A DNA stretch of 33,825 nucleotides from an uncultured Lachnospiraceae bacterium (GTDB lineage: Bacteria; Bacillota; Clostridia; Lachnospirales; Lachnospiraceae): assembly GCA_947631625.1 (NCBI GenBank), contig CANRMA010000023.1:1-33825 (forward strand). The letters run 5' to 3'. The translations under genes and the position numbers were made by a program. Below the pieces are notes generated by a model. That model saw nothing but the letters and a program-made list of their open reading frames with translations, searched no databases and was not told the DNA's origin. Below are positions 26,901 through 33,825 of the stretch, piece by piece (positions within the stretch are counted from its first letter, which is position 1; every line of letters begins with the position of its first letter).

Positions 26901-27763
26901 CCTGTGTCAACCAGATAGCCCTTTAAATAGAAATATTCAGGCAGGCTGTCAATATTCACTGTTACTTCCGCGTTTGTATCGCCTGCCGCTACTTCCACGC
27001 TGCCTGAAGCCAGCATTTTAACGCCATTATCTTCATACACACCAACTACGAGCGTCGCATCGGAAACAGTGCTGAAAGTCACAGACGCCGTATTACCGTT
27101 CATCACGATATCGGTAACGCTGTAACCCGTATATTCATCTTGCTGCATTTCCTCATTAAACGCTTCGTCAAAAAGTCTGCCGAACGAATCCGACGCATCG
27201 ATTTCCACACCGTCCGTTACAAGACTGCCGCCTGAAACTTCGGTATCTGCTTCTTTCGGAGCGGTATCACTATCTTCCGACGACTGCGCTTCGTCCTCGT
27301 TCTGTCCGTCTTCTCCGGGTACGCCGTCTTCTTCCTGCACATTCTGATCATCTGTTTGGGATTGCGTTTCGTCATCTGCAGTTTGACCGTCCGTCTGGGA
27401 CTGCGTATCGTCGTCCACATTCTGACCGTCCGTCTGAGACTGCGTATCGTCGTCCACATTCTGGTCGTCCGTCCGGGACTGCGTATCGTCTCCTGCAATT
27501 TGACCGTCCGCCGACTGCGTATCTTCTCCTGCAGTTTGGCCGTCCGCACCCGCAGACTTATCTTCTTCAGATTTTCCGATACTGTCAGAAGTCTCACCTA
27601 CGGTTTCAGCTTCGGTTATAGCCCTATTTTCGGAAGGCTTAATTACTTCGCCGCCGTTTGACGTCGTATCATTTTCCGCCGCCAGAGCGCTCATGTCAAC
27701 GCTTGCGCCAAGCATCACAACAGCCAGAAACAGGGCAAAAATCCGCTTCTTAAGCATTTTCAT
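20921..27763 (-). CDS. Giant secreted protein with RCC1-type and Ig-like repeats
   Basis: A 2,280-aa exported protein. A signal peptide (about 1-29, cleavage after SALAA) is followed by an acidic Gln/Asp/Thr linker with 13-aa repeats (about 75-150) and a beta-rich region without a recognised domain (about 190-790, including HECKDC near 655). Eight RCC1-like repeats follow (about 797-1,208), each with DGSLYMWGxNxxGQLGN and probably forming a beta-propeller. Then come about ten Ig-like repeats with YTGxxxxPxVTVTYxGKxL...DYxVSYxNN (about 1,310-2,275). A Pro/Asp linker at about 1,590-1,620 and a Thr/Gly linker near 2,140 separate groups. No LPXTG motif or obvious C-terminal anchor is present. Such architecture suggests surface adhesion or scaffolding; the ligand is unknown. 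AGGAGG precedes ATG 27,763. Confidence 0.85.
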   Translation of the reverse strand: MKMLKKRIFALFLAVVMLGASVDMSALAAENDTTSNGGEVIKPSENRAITEAETVGETSDSIGKSEEDKSAGADGQTAGEDTQSADGQIAGDDTQSRTDDQNVDDDTQSQTDGQNVDDDTQSQTDGQTADDETQSQTDDQNVQEEDGVPGEDGQNEDEAQSSEDSDTAPKEADTEVSGGSLVTDGVEIDASDSFGRLFDEAFNEEMQQDEYTGYSVTDIVMNGNTASVTFSTVSDATLVVGVYEDNGVKMLASGSVEVAAGDTNAEVTVNIDSLPEYFYLKGYLVDTGSLRPLCSAYCNEDHTQAMEEFLKKSKSDFESDRIISLDNSSNNNYLVLKENVKVIKGDKQGITGVNIVSSADDLTMKYTIKNADEVVKKLTSGDLIAYYYADNKLLITKVKSVETTAESDASVTVTIQGEDTDYEQMFEYIKLGGTSDQAAEEEPSYSYEDGIAFASDDIVEADAEWSRTFKSESSVEGLEYELTPTIAPGIKLYRYAGLINKLEIKVDYKLTGSVKFSKEIDKTIYLDENGFSIKTPIPGVNINLKLGVHFHAEGEIETTVTAEGGSIGFEVLSDGTRNPLNEEPEWTFESKIEAAVSLGLVIGVSGELLSSHIASVGAEGEAGVRLEAEDSGKISTGGSDEDEDEDSDKKHECKDCVDGDIYIYLSLKVAVKLLDKEIAAKDIVTPDKAKIKIGDFYYSVDYNEFGWWKECPHVQYKITVTVNDRNFNPVEGAIVNNVTERPTNKSGKTWIWLPSGRQMIYCAKEGLETTAVYYDIKESGEKDIFLNGEIDEPEDYKAVVQFCTDSGTMAAITKDGSLYMWGENGDGQLGNTGTSDSKSPVKVNDLKDFDIKYVTIDSGTSAAITTGGSLYMWGDNYSGQLGNGNTEDQYRPRKVQQLSNVKDICIYNRTSAAITEEGKLYMWGSNSSGVLATGDTKNSSAPVEVTIEEGKKVRSVSIGNNCVGAVTEDGSLYMWGYDDYGQLGNGTDKESYIPTKVDIEGKVKDFVTYHGSSMALMEDGSLYMWGNNSYGQLGNATTSNQQLPVKVEDISDVERAGLLKCDYDYSCNYVSWAVTKNCDLYMWGNNSLYQLGDETGSKTVPTKVKYLRNVSMIGSVYSRGNSGSYSTIAAIDGDYNLYMWGNSKSLIFGVNNADAKSPRKILTSVKAIGIGSTWNSGNPYIGAVTLDGNLYMWGNIYVGETAYPSTPTRVIFPDDAEVSADVLSSEEPDGQSELGNPVITPSSDNPAHGTASFSGLSAGKLYNFYAMKSKDADNRLGNDNLLYIAQAAADGTGALQIEYELREQIEQDNNICYFIVGEEQTDIANVEVKIDNLTYTGEDLYPQVVVTYGGVTLKAGVDYELYGSLVAKDIGTYNVTVKGIGTYKGEKSATYKVLEEGVPDEPEPEEKIDISSEQVKINVENLVYTGKEQSPNVTVTYNGNLLKAAIDYNLSGDLKVKDIGEYTVTVHGIGDYTGEKSVKYKVVDKDDPSAPVVPEDKINISSEQVKINVEDLIYTGEKQSPKVTVTYGETLLTAGTDYTLSGDMEVKDIGEYTVTIQGIGDYTGEKSITYKVTENNPDNPDDPSNPDDPSDPDAPSNPDEPSEPSDSGNGILPEDVPTDGKIPEGLWIAGIDQDGYAYTGKAIKPQPETDFRVYDTNVRLTYGTDYTVSYKNNTKTNDALDEDKAPSIVVKGKGNYGGSGKAVFKINPVSLDDESIDITNAVLDDTGSTDGSDTPESTVNTASDNAVYYMYAAYNKKVQKPVPTLTCNGKKLSKDRDYTVEYPSTAAGAYNTAGTYDILIKAAGNYSGQKTVKFVITDEKSTLISKASVRKITAQTYTGMAVEPDVTVTYKGKPLTKGTHYTVSYINNVNAGTATAIVKGVGKPAAEGTFTGFKKVTFKINGTAISRARVSGLEGSHTYTGGSIEPTLTLSYSGKTLTEGSDYEVSYSNNVNTGKATVTITGKGAYTGTAKKTYKITPYDIKTDAEKRIKDNANTPITVKYVKGGAKPDAELEFTASDGKTRKLTAGKDYTVTYNNNKAVGSGAQMTIKGKGNFTGKLTKTFTIESKALNDETSPVTLELPDVAYVNRPGKYMTKPALTDADGKKLTAGRDYDKNIVYTLVGTGEKTNASDGTGTTDGTGTTDGTGTTGSTGTTGGTALDKNSKPELGSVIKVTVTAKGSGYTGTISGTYRITKDSFAKAKITVKSKPYTGKAVKLTKDDIIVKLSGTPLNPEDYEIVENSYKNNTNKGTATVTIRGCGSYGGSKSVKFKITNRLMPGIL
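21300..21371 (-). repeat. 18-bp tandem repeat encoding a Thr-Gly linker
   Basis: Four 18-bp units encode the GTTDGTGTTDGTGTT linker before the last Ig-like repeat of the giant protein. Confidence 0.85.
27346..27545 (-). repeat. 39-bp tandem repeat encoding an acidic 13-aa unit
   Basis: About five in-frame copies of a 39-bp unit encoding variants of TDGQNVDDDTQSQ, in the linker after the signal peptide of the giant protein. Two neighbouring copies (from 27,385 and 27,424) are nearly identical. Confidence 0.88.
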
Positions 27764-27797
27764 TTGTTTTTCCTCCTATGCTTAATGTATTGTGTAC

Positions 27798-27826
27798 CAT
27801 ATACAAAACATCATCGACATCATCAA
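27798..27826 (-). promoter_or_regulatory. Candidate promoter of the giant protein gene
   Basis: On the minus strand TTGATG (27,821-27,826, overlapping the preceding gene's stop codon) and TATATG (27,798-27,803) with a 17-bp spacer. It lies about 35 bp before ATG 27,763. No terminator separates this gene from the purine genes, so read-through is also possible. Confidence 0.5.
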
Positions 27827-29004
27827 TGATGAAACAATCTGATACCGGTAAAGCACATCGCCATTCCGTATTTATTACAGGTTTCGATAACGTTATCGTC
27901 CCTTACTGAACCGCCGGGCTGCGCTACGTATTTTACGCCGCTCTTATGCGCGCGCTCGATATTATCACCGAATGGGAAAAATGCGTCGGAACCGAGTGCA
28001 ACATCATTCATGCTATTAAGCCATGCGCGTTTTTCTTCTCCGGTAAATCGTTCCGGTTTAACTTTAAAAATCTTCTGCCATGCGCCTTCGGCCAGTACGT
28101 CCATATCATCTTCGCCTATATATAAATCTATGGCGTTGTCGCGGTCAGCGCGGCCTATCGTGTCTATAAACTGCAGGTCAAGCGCCTTAGGCGACTGGCG
28201 CAGATACCAGTTGTCAGCTTTGGAACCCGCAAGTCTGGTACAGTGTATTCTCGACTGCTGCCCCGCGCCGATTCCTATGGCCTGACCGCCTTTTACATAG
28301 CAGACCGAATTGGACTGGGTATATTTTAACGTGATCATCGCGATAGCAAGGTCTATCTTCGCCTGCTTTGGAATTTCTTTATTTTCAGTGACCACATTGT
28401 CAAAAAAGTGTTCATCAATATTTAACTCATTCCTGCCCTGTTCGAAGCTCACTCCGTAAACCTGTTTCACTTCAATGGGCGCAGGTACATAGGACTCGTC
28501 TATCTGTATTATGTTATAGTTTCCTTTTTTCTTCGCTTTAAGTATTTCCAGAGCATCATCATCATAACCCGGCGCTATCACTCCGTCTGATACCTCGCGT
28601 TTTATTATCTTGGCTGTCGCCGCGTCGCATTTATCCGAGAGGGAAATAAAATCTCCGAACGACGACATTCTGTCCGCGCCTCTGGCTCTGGCGTATGCGT
28701 TGGCAAGCGGCGTAAATTCCATATCCATATCGTCTACCCAGTATATTTTCTTCTCCACATCTGTAAGCGGAAGTCCTACCGCCGCTCCCGCAGGCGACAC
28801 ATGTTTAAAAGATGTGGCCGCCGGAAGTCCCGTAGCTTTTTTTAACTCTTTAACAAGCTGCCAACCGTTAAATGCGTCGAGGAAATTTATATATCCCGGC
28901 TTGCCGTTGAGCACTTTTATAGGCAGATCACTGCCGTTCTCCATAAATATCCTTGAAGGTTTCTGATTGGGATTACATCCATATTTTAACTCTAATTCGT
29001 TCAT
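27823..29004 (-). CDS. Stand-alone AICAR transformylase
   Basis: A 393-aa protein that corresponds only to the transformylase part of PurH; the N-terminal IMP cyclohydrolase (MGS-like) domain is absent. It should convert AICAR and 10-formyl-THF to FAICAR. Key segments are the N-terminal ELKYGCNPNQKP, the active-site Lys-His in SFKHVSPAGAAVG, LKYTQSNSVCYVKGGQAIGIGAGQ cut across the folate site (about 230-253), and AWLNSMNDVALGSDAFFPF near the C-terminus with a following QPGGSVRDD. It starts cleanly at MNELELKYGC, so this is not a truncation of a visible longer gene. The missing cyclohydrolase is supplied by the purO-like gene 41 bp upstream. Confidence 0.93.
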   Translation of the reverse strand: MNELELKYGCNPNQKPSRIFMENGSDLPIKVLNGKPGYINFLDAFNGWQLVKELKKATGLPAATSFKHVSPAGAAVGLPLTDVEKKIYWVDDMDMEFTPLANAYARARGADRMSSFGDFISLSDKCDAATAKIIKREVSDGVIAPGYDDDALEILKAKKKGNYNIIQIDESYVPAPIEVKQVYGVSFEQGRNELNIDEHFFDNVVTENKEIPKQAKIDLAIAMITLKYTQSNSVCYVKGGQAIGIGAGQQSRIHCTRLAGSKADNWYLRQSPKALDLQFIDTIGRADRDNAIDLYIGEDDMDVLAEGAWQKIFKVKPERFTGEEKRAWLNSMNDVALGSDAFFPFGDNIERAHKSGVKYVAQPGGSVRDDNVIETCNKYGMAMCFTGIRLFHH

Positions 29005-29045
29005 TTTTCTCCATACCTTTCTTATGCAAACAGCCTTAAATCATC

Positions 29046-29759
29046 TTAAACGTTTTTATTAACTATACGTGTCTCATACTTACCCGTTTCAATATCTATG
29101 AATCTTACAAAAAGAGAAACCTTATTGTCTGCATTGAGGCTGTTCCACACCGTCTGCGTGAAACTTTCGATATCGCCTTCTATATCCACCCGCGTCGGTT
29201 CTCCTTCAAAGCTTGGGAGCGGATCACCGTCGCCCATATATGTATGGATGAAACGTCCCTCGCCTGCTGCGGGATTTTCATATGCAAAAGTGTATCTGCA
29301 GCATGCGTCCGGATTGCCGTCGCTGCTTTTTAAAATAGACATAGCATAATTGTAGCTTCCGTTTTCTATATGCATGATCCCTGAAATACGCGGCGTATAA
29401 TGGGGCGCGTCCGGCTCGAAAGTACGCGTTCTGAGCGCCTGCTCAAAAGTCTGCTGCCTGTCCATAAGTTCATATATGGTGTCAGTCTGATCCCCGTTGG
29501 TCACTATGGTCTTATTGCCAAGCACCCTTACAGGCGCATATATGACCAGACTGGGATCTTTAAGCTTGGACGGATCGTACGCCTGTGTCCTGATACCCTC
29601 TCCGTCCTGAACAAAAATACGGTTCCTGCTGTTCTCGCTTCTTCCCATGATAAAATAAGCGGCTATTGCATATTTTCCGTCAGCGGACTTACCCAGAACT
29701 ATGCCCCTGCCCGGATAAGCGCTTGACGCCAATTCACTTGCCAATGATACTTTATTCAT
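29046..29759 (-). CDS. purO: PurO-type IMP cyclohydrolase
   Basis: A 237-aa protein of the IMP_cyclohyd (PurO) family first known from archaea, unrelated to the PurH cyclohydrolase domain. It closes FAICAR to IMP, the last step of de novo purine synthesis. Recognisable parts are LASSAYPGRGIVLGKSADGKYAIAAY cut near residues 9-34, GRSENSRNRIF, and SLVIYAPVRVLGNKTIVTNGDQTDTIYE at about 69-96. Length and start are normal; AAAGGTA lies before ATG 29,759. It lies between guaB and the stand-alone transformylase on the same strand with short gaps, so the three may be co-transcribed and together carry AICAR to XMP. Confidence 0.9.
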   Translation of the reverse strand: MNKVSLASELASSAYPGRGIVLGKSADGKYAIAAYFIMGRSENSRNRIFVQDGEGIRTQAYDPSKLKDPSLVIYAPVRVLGNKTIVTNGDQTDTIYELMDRQQTFEQALRTRTFEPDAPHYTPRISGIMHIENGSYNYAMSILKSSDGNPDACCRYTFAYENPAAGEGRFIHTYMGDGDPLPSFEGEPTRVDIEGDIESFTQTVWNSLNADNKVSLFVRFIDIETGKYETRIVNKNV

Positions 29760-29792
29760 ATTTATGTACCTTTCTATTTAAAATAAAAATTT

Positions 29793-29809
29793 TTGACTAT
29801 AATAGTCAA
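29793..29809. promoter_or_regulatory. 17-bp perfect dyad between guaB and purO
   Basis: TTGACTAT and ATAGTCAA are perfect inverted repeats around a single central base, in the 55-bp gap between guaB and purO. With almost no loop it fits a protein-binding dyad better than a hairpin, although a 5-6 bp stem with a 5-7 nt loop followed by T-rich sequence on the minus strand is possible. Confidence 0.6.
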
Positions 29810-29814
29810 TAGTT

Positions 29815-31281
<1,467 letters not shown>

Positions 31282-31328
31282 TTATTCTGTTGTGAACTGT
31301 TTCAAGTTGATACGGTTATATCGCAAAC

Positions 31329-31829
31329 CTAATCCATAAACACCTTGCGCGGAGCAACGCTTCGTATGGCCTTGAGCATGTCCTCATTAGGCTCCCATAT
31401 AACCTGTACATTGCCCTCATAGATCATTACATATCTTTTATCGGGGCTTCCTTCGTTTCCTGAACTGTAATCAAACGTCTTTTTCACTGTGCGGTTCCTG
31501 TAACCGTCCATGTGCCGGGAATTGATCGGAGCGATTATCTCCATTCTTTCTATATTATAGGAAGCCACTTTTCTGCGCCTGCTCTTTGCCATGATCTTAT
31601 CTATGCTCACCTCTTTGTCAAGATATAGATATTCGTACTCTATATCCGCATTCATATAGGCAAAATATGCGCCGATGCCCGTCACGATAGCGACCAGAAA
31701 TCCCGGAACAAAGATCATTCCTATAAGACAGAAGACCACAGTAAGCATTATAAGCAGCGTCTTTAAAAACTTCCTCATAAAACTAGCTTTTTTCGCAACA
31801 AGACATTCCACATATGTTTCACTTACCAT
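31329..31829 (-). CDS. Small membrane protein of unknown function (DUF6106-like)
   Basis: A 166-aa protein with a short cytoplasmic start and two adjacent hydrophobic segments (about 22-42 and 44-62: LLIMLTVVFCLIGMIF, then VAIVTGIGAYFAY). A soluble C-terminal part follows, with YEYLYLDKEVSIDKIMAKS, the basic motif SRRRKV and DKRYVMIYEG. Similar two-helix proteins occur in Clostridia as conserved hypotheticals; I believe it matches DUF6106 but cannot confirm. ATG 31,829 has GGAGGGG 9 nt upstream and a strong promoter 42-70 bp before it. As first gene of the guaB-purO-transformylase run it may simply share the promoter. Confidence 0.7.
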   Translation of the reverse strand: MVSETYVECLVAKKASFMRKFLKTLLIMLTVVFCLIGMIFVPGFLVAIVTGIGAYFAYMNADIEYEYLYLDKEVSIDKIMAKSRRRKVASYNIERMEIIAPINSRHMDGYRNRTVKKTFDYSSGNEGSPDKRYVMIYEGNVQVIWEPNEDMLKAIRSVAPRKVFMD

Positions 31830-32040
31830 GACCGTTTTCCCCTCCGTCTGAAAAAAATATATATAAAGATATCATATAACAATTTAATGAAAGTTGCAAG
31901 CAGAGAATGGCAGCGCTTTTGACACCGATTGTAGGATTACAATACATGTGTTACAACTGAATATTTAAAAAGCAGAGATGCTGCCTTTGTGTTATATTTT
32001 AGTCACCACAACAAAAAACAAACCAAAGGAGGTCTCTGCT
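31830..32040. other. Intergenic region and left flank of the disrupted transposase gene
   Basis: It holds the promoter at 31,871-31,899 and, from about 31,920, sequence that probably belongs to the left end of the disrupted insertion sequence, including a small hairpin around 31,969-31,991. The outer end of that element could not be resolved. AAAGGAGG at about 32,025-32,032 is the ribosome binding site of the broken transposase gene. Confidence 0.5.
31871..31899 (-). promoter_or_regulatory. Promoter of the guaB-purO gene run
   Basis: On the minus strand TTGCAA (31,894-31,899) and TATGAT (31,871-31,876) with a 17-bp spacer, upstream of the small membrane protein gene. No other good promoter was found before guaB, so this one may drive the whole run. 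Confidence 0.7.
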
Positions 32041-32093
32041 ATGGCTAGTATAACACAAGATATGCGTTTCCGTCTATCCCTTATCCGGTACGC
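32041..32093 (+). pseudogene. 5' fragment of a transposase gene disrupted by ISLre2
   Basis: ATG 32,041 with AAAGGAGG upstream opens MASITQDMRFRLSLIRYA, then runs into ISLre2 sequence and stops at TAA within a few codons. Removing the insertion and one 9-bp duplicate joins it in frame to 33,758-33,825, giving ...LIRYAEKYGVTNAAIKYK..., the N-terminal helix-turn-helix of a DDE-type transposase. This gene was intact before the insertion. Confidence 0.88.
32085..32093. repeat. 9-bp target-site duplication, left copy
   Basis: CCGGTACGC, identical to 33,749-33,757, directly flanking the insertion sequence. Confidence 0.93.
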
Positions 32094-32199
32094 GATGAAG
32101 TAAACGAATTGTCAGTTGACATGAAAAAGATTGTTCCTAAAGAAAAATGACCTTAGTCCTGTTTTCTTGATCATACAACTGCTATTCTCTTTTGGCAAG

Positions 32200-33636
32200 T
32201 TAAATATTCCCGATCTGCTCCCGGATCGCAAGGATCTTGCGCACTGTGGAGCCCTCTGCAATGCTGCCATGCAGCACTTCCGCATATTTCATGACTTCCC
32301 TCTGCGCCGCTGTATACTGTTTCCGCCGGGGTTCCTCGATCATCCCCTCTGTCCCCGTCGCTCCCGCGGCCATCAGCTCCAGTTCCCTTCGGTAATTCAC
32401 CAGGTCGATCACCTTTTCCCGGCCATAGTTGCGGATATAGCATCTGAGCCTGCACATCCTGTCCGTCCCTGTCTCACTCCATCCCATCGGCCTTGAACTC
32501 ATACGTTCGGAATATACGCTGCTCACATGCCCTTCCGCGCTGCACCCAAGCACACGCTTGTCATGAAACGCTCTCTGGATATACTCCCAGTTCCCTGTCA
32601 GATAGGTCCGGCATTCCTCTACTGCCCGGCTGCTCCCTTCGCAGTGGTTCCCGATCCGCGTCAGCAGTTTCTTTGCTGCCAGAAGCTGATCCTTATAGAT
32701 ATATTTGTAAAACCGTCCCTTGGTCTTGTTCTCATCCGGTGTATACCGTGCCGCCCGGTTGATATATTTCATCAGGTGGAACCGGTCTGCAGCCAGTTTG
32801 CTCTTTCCCACATAGTTCTCTGCGGCCCGTATCCAGTTCCCTCCGTCACTAGTGATATAAACACATTTCAAAACCTCCTCATCATAGTGCCGCCGGATGT
32901 ATGCGTCTACTTCTTCCCACAAAGCCGCGTTCTGTTCTGTTCCCGCATAAAGACCTCCAAAATAAAACGGCGAGATCAATTTCCTTCTTCCCTTGCAGAC
33001 ATCCTCTTTTCCTTCAAACAGATAGACCAGCTTGCCGATAAAACAGCCCTGCTCTTTTCCCTCTTTCTGACGGTGGATGTGGTCTTCATCCGCTTCGATA
33101 TAGAGATACTCGCAGGCTTTCTTTTCGGAAACGGGTTCTTCCATTCCCAGGATCTCTTTCTCCACCGCATGCACCTTGTTCATTACGGTTGTCTTCGTGA
33201 CTGTCTGTCCCTTTGTCCTCAGGGACTCCGCTGAATGCTGGTAGGAGTGTGCTTCCGCCTCGTTTAACATCTTTGCCTCCGCAGACGGGGTGAGCCTCTC
33301 CCGGCCCGGAAGCCGGATCAGTTCATCTAGCAGGCACCTGGTCCGTCCTTCCCGGTCTCTGTACAGCGTATGCGTAAAAGTAACGTCTCCCACGCTAGAG
33401 ATCAGTGTCCGTTCCCGCTTCCTCTGTACGGTATAACAGCCTTTTCTTTTCCCGCTTTCCCGGATCAGGGTGTCTGCGTTTGTCAGTACCAGTCCAAGGA
33501 AGCCTGCCGCCATTTGGTCGGTCAGTTCATGCACACTCTCCTCGAATGTCGGGAAGGTATCCAGATGTTTCAAAAATTCCTCCTCCGCATCCAACAATCC
33601 GGTGACAAGTTCCTTAATCAGTGTTATAATATCCAT
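32200..33636 (-). CDS. ISLre2-family transposase
   Basis: A 478-aa protein of the UPF0236/ISLre2 transposase family. It shows the family's acidic and aromatic landmarks: YIEADEDHIHRQ (about 178-189), CFIGKLVYLFEGKE, VYITSDGGNWIRAAE and KLAADRFHLMKYINRAA, which include plausible catalytic Asp residues of an RNase-H fold. Length fits the family and no frameshift or stop is present, so it is probably functional. AAAGGAG lies about 11 nt before ATG 33,636, but both are adjacent to or inside an inverted repeat that could hide the ribosome binding site. The base composition, rich in CGG/CCG, differs from the neighbouring AT-richer gaps, as expected for a transferred element. Confidence 0.93.
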   Translation of the reverse strand: MDIITLIKELVTGLLDAEEEFLKHLDTFPTFEESVHELTDQMAAGFLGLVLTNADTLIRESGKRKGCYTVQRKRERTLISSVGDVTFTHTLYRDREGRTRCLLDELIRLPGRERLTPSAEAKMLNEAEAHSYQHSAESLRTKGQTVTKTTVMNKVHAVEKEILGMEEPVSEKKACEYLYIEADEDHIHRQKEGKEQGCFIGKLVYLFEGKEDVCKGRRKLISPFYFGGLYAGTEQNAALWEEVDAYIRRHYDEEVLKCVYITSDGGNWIRAAENYVGKSKLAADRFHLMKYINRAARYTPDENKTKGRFYKYIYKDQLLAAKKLLTRIGNHCEGSSRAVEECRTYLTGNWEYIQRAFHDKRVLGCSAEGHVSSVYSERMSSRPMGWSETGTDRMCRLRCYIRNYGREKVIDLVNYRRELELMAAGATGTEGMIEEPRRKQYTAAQREVMKYAEVLHGSIAEGSTVRKILAIREQIGNI

Positions 33637-33705
33637 GAGTATTGGTACTCCTTTCGGTTTTTGTTTTTTGGGTCAAAATCATTATACCTCAAGGAGCCAA
33701 TACTC
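33637..33705 (-). promoter_or_regulatory. Inverted repeat that can occlude the transposase ribosome binding site
   Basis: On the minus strand the arm GAGTATTGGCTCCTT (33,691-33,705) can pair with AAGGAGTACCAATACTC (33,637-33,653), 9 plus 6 bp with a 2-nt bulge. The second arm contains the AAGGAG ribosome binding site and ends next to the start codon. A TATAAT box (33,681-33,686) lies in the loop. Transcripts entering from outside would fold shut; those started at the internal box would lack the first arm and stay open. Confidence 0.65.
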
Positions 33706-33748
33706 TTTTTATTTATTTTCTATCAACTGTCAATATCTTTACTCCAAC

Positions 33749-33757
33749 CCGGTACGC
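33749..33757. repeat. 9-bp target-site duplication, right copy
   Basis: CCGGTACGC, identical to 32,085-32,093, immediately outside the right inverted repeat. Confidence 0.93.
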
Positions 33758-33825
33758 TGAAAAATATGGCGTTACCAACGCTGCCATCAAATATAAGACT
33801 AACAGGCAGTATATCTACCGTTGGA
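33758..33825 (+). pseudogene. Continuation of the disrupted transposase gene (runs off window)
   Basis: In frame with the 5' fragment once the insertion is removed; encodes AEKYGVTNAAIKYKTNRQYI and continues past the window end. The helix-turn-helix character (GVTNAAIKYKTNRQYIYRW) fits the N-terminus of an IS481-like or related DDE transposase; the exact family is not certain from this short piece. Confidence 0.8.

Larger units (their letters stand above)
32094..33748 (-). mobile_element. ISLre2-family insertion sequence (1,655 bp)
   Basis: The element is bounded by 9-bp direct repeats and by terminal inverted repeats. The left end (GATGAAGTAAACGAATTGTC and on) matches the reverse complement of the right end (GTTGGAGTAAAGATATTGAC and on) at about 20 of the first 26 positions. 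It holds one transposase gene on the minus strand. It looks complete and recent: the flanks still match exactly and the transposase is open over its full length. Confidence 0.93.

Noticed and set aside
32171..32455. 94-aa minus-strand frame inside the insertion sequence
   Set aside because: It overlaps the ISLre2 transposase in another frame and has no features of its own.

Overview
The window looks like a chromosome segment of a low-to-mid GC, butyrate-forming Clostridia member, most likely Lachnospiraceae. The reasons are strong AGGAGG-type ribosome binding sites, the Firmicutes-style secA-prfB pair with a programmed frameshift in prfB, a ptb-buk butyrate pathway, an ECF-type riboflavin transporter under an FMN riboswitch, a split purine-synthesis end (PurO plus stand-alone AICAR transformylase), and very large secreted repeat proteins. 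The genus cannot be fixed from the sequence alone.

Layout. 1-1,212: a PIN-toxin/Phd-type antitoxin pair (minus strand) between two arrays of AT-rich tandem repeats. 1,236-4,771: the RibU-like transporter with its promoter, FMN aptamer and terminator, then tex. 4,877-9,761: a plus-strand run with a secreted transglutaminase-like protein, a small membrane protein, a HExxH protein with two CxxC pairs, and a DUF975-like membrane protein. 9,778-13,563: prfB and secA (minus). 13,564-14,049: a gap with two promoters and two repeat sets. 14,050-16,788: a small lipoprotein, ptb and buk, with a 191-bp imperfect palindrome between ptb and buk. 16,886-19,226: an AT-rich two-gene islet (122-aa unknown protein plus 553-aa SAMHD1-like HD protein) bounded by a perfect 42-bp direct repeat; the right copy is the 3' end of a polysaccharide deacetylase gene. 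19,175-20,581: that deacetylase and a 50-aa membrane peptide. 20,921-27,763: a 2,280-aa secreted protein with RCC1-type and Ig-like repeats. 27,823-31,829: AICAR transformylase, PurO-type IMP cyclohydrolase, guaB and a small membrane protein, all on the minus strand. 32,041-33,825: an ISLre2-type insertion sequence with 9-bp target duplication, sitting inside the 5' end of another transposase-like gene.

How the parts work together. guaB, purO and the transformylase cover AICAR to XMP and may form one transcription unit from the promoter at 31,871-31,899. ptb and buk turn butyryl-CoA into butyrate with ATP yield. The transglutaminase-like protein, the deacetylase lipoprotein and the RCC1 protein all have an export signal followed by a low-complexity tandem-repeat linker, so they are probably cell-surface proteins.

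The best candidate for an undescribed system is the islet at 16,928-19,184. It has an unrecognised small protein translationally coupled to a dNTPase-like HD protein, base composition visibly different from both flanks, and a 42-bp duplication marking where it entered. Other unexplained structure includes the ptb-buk palindrome, a GTTTCGCA-type leader motif shared by three genes, and several unrelated 13-23 bp intergenic tandem-repeat families.
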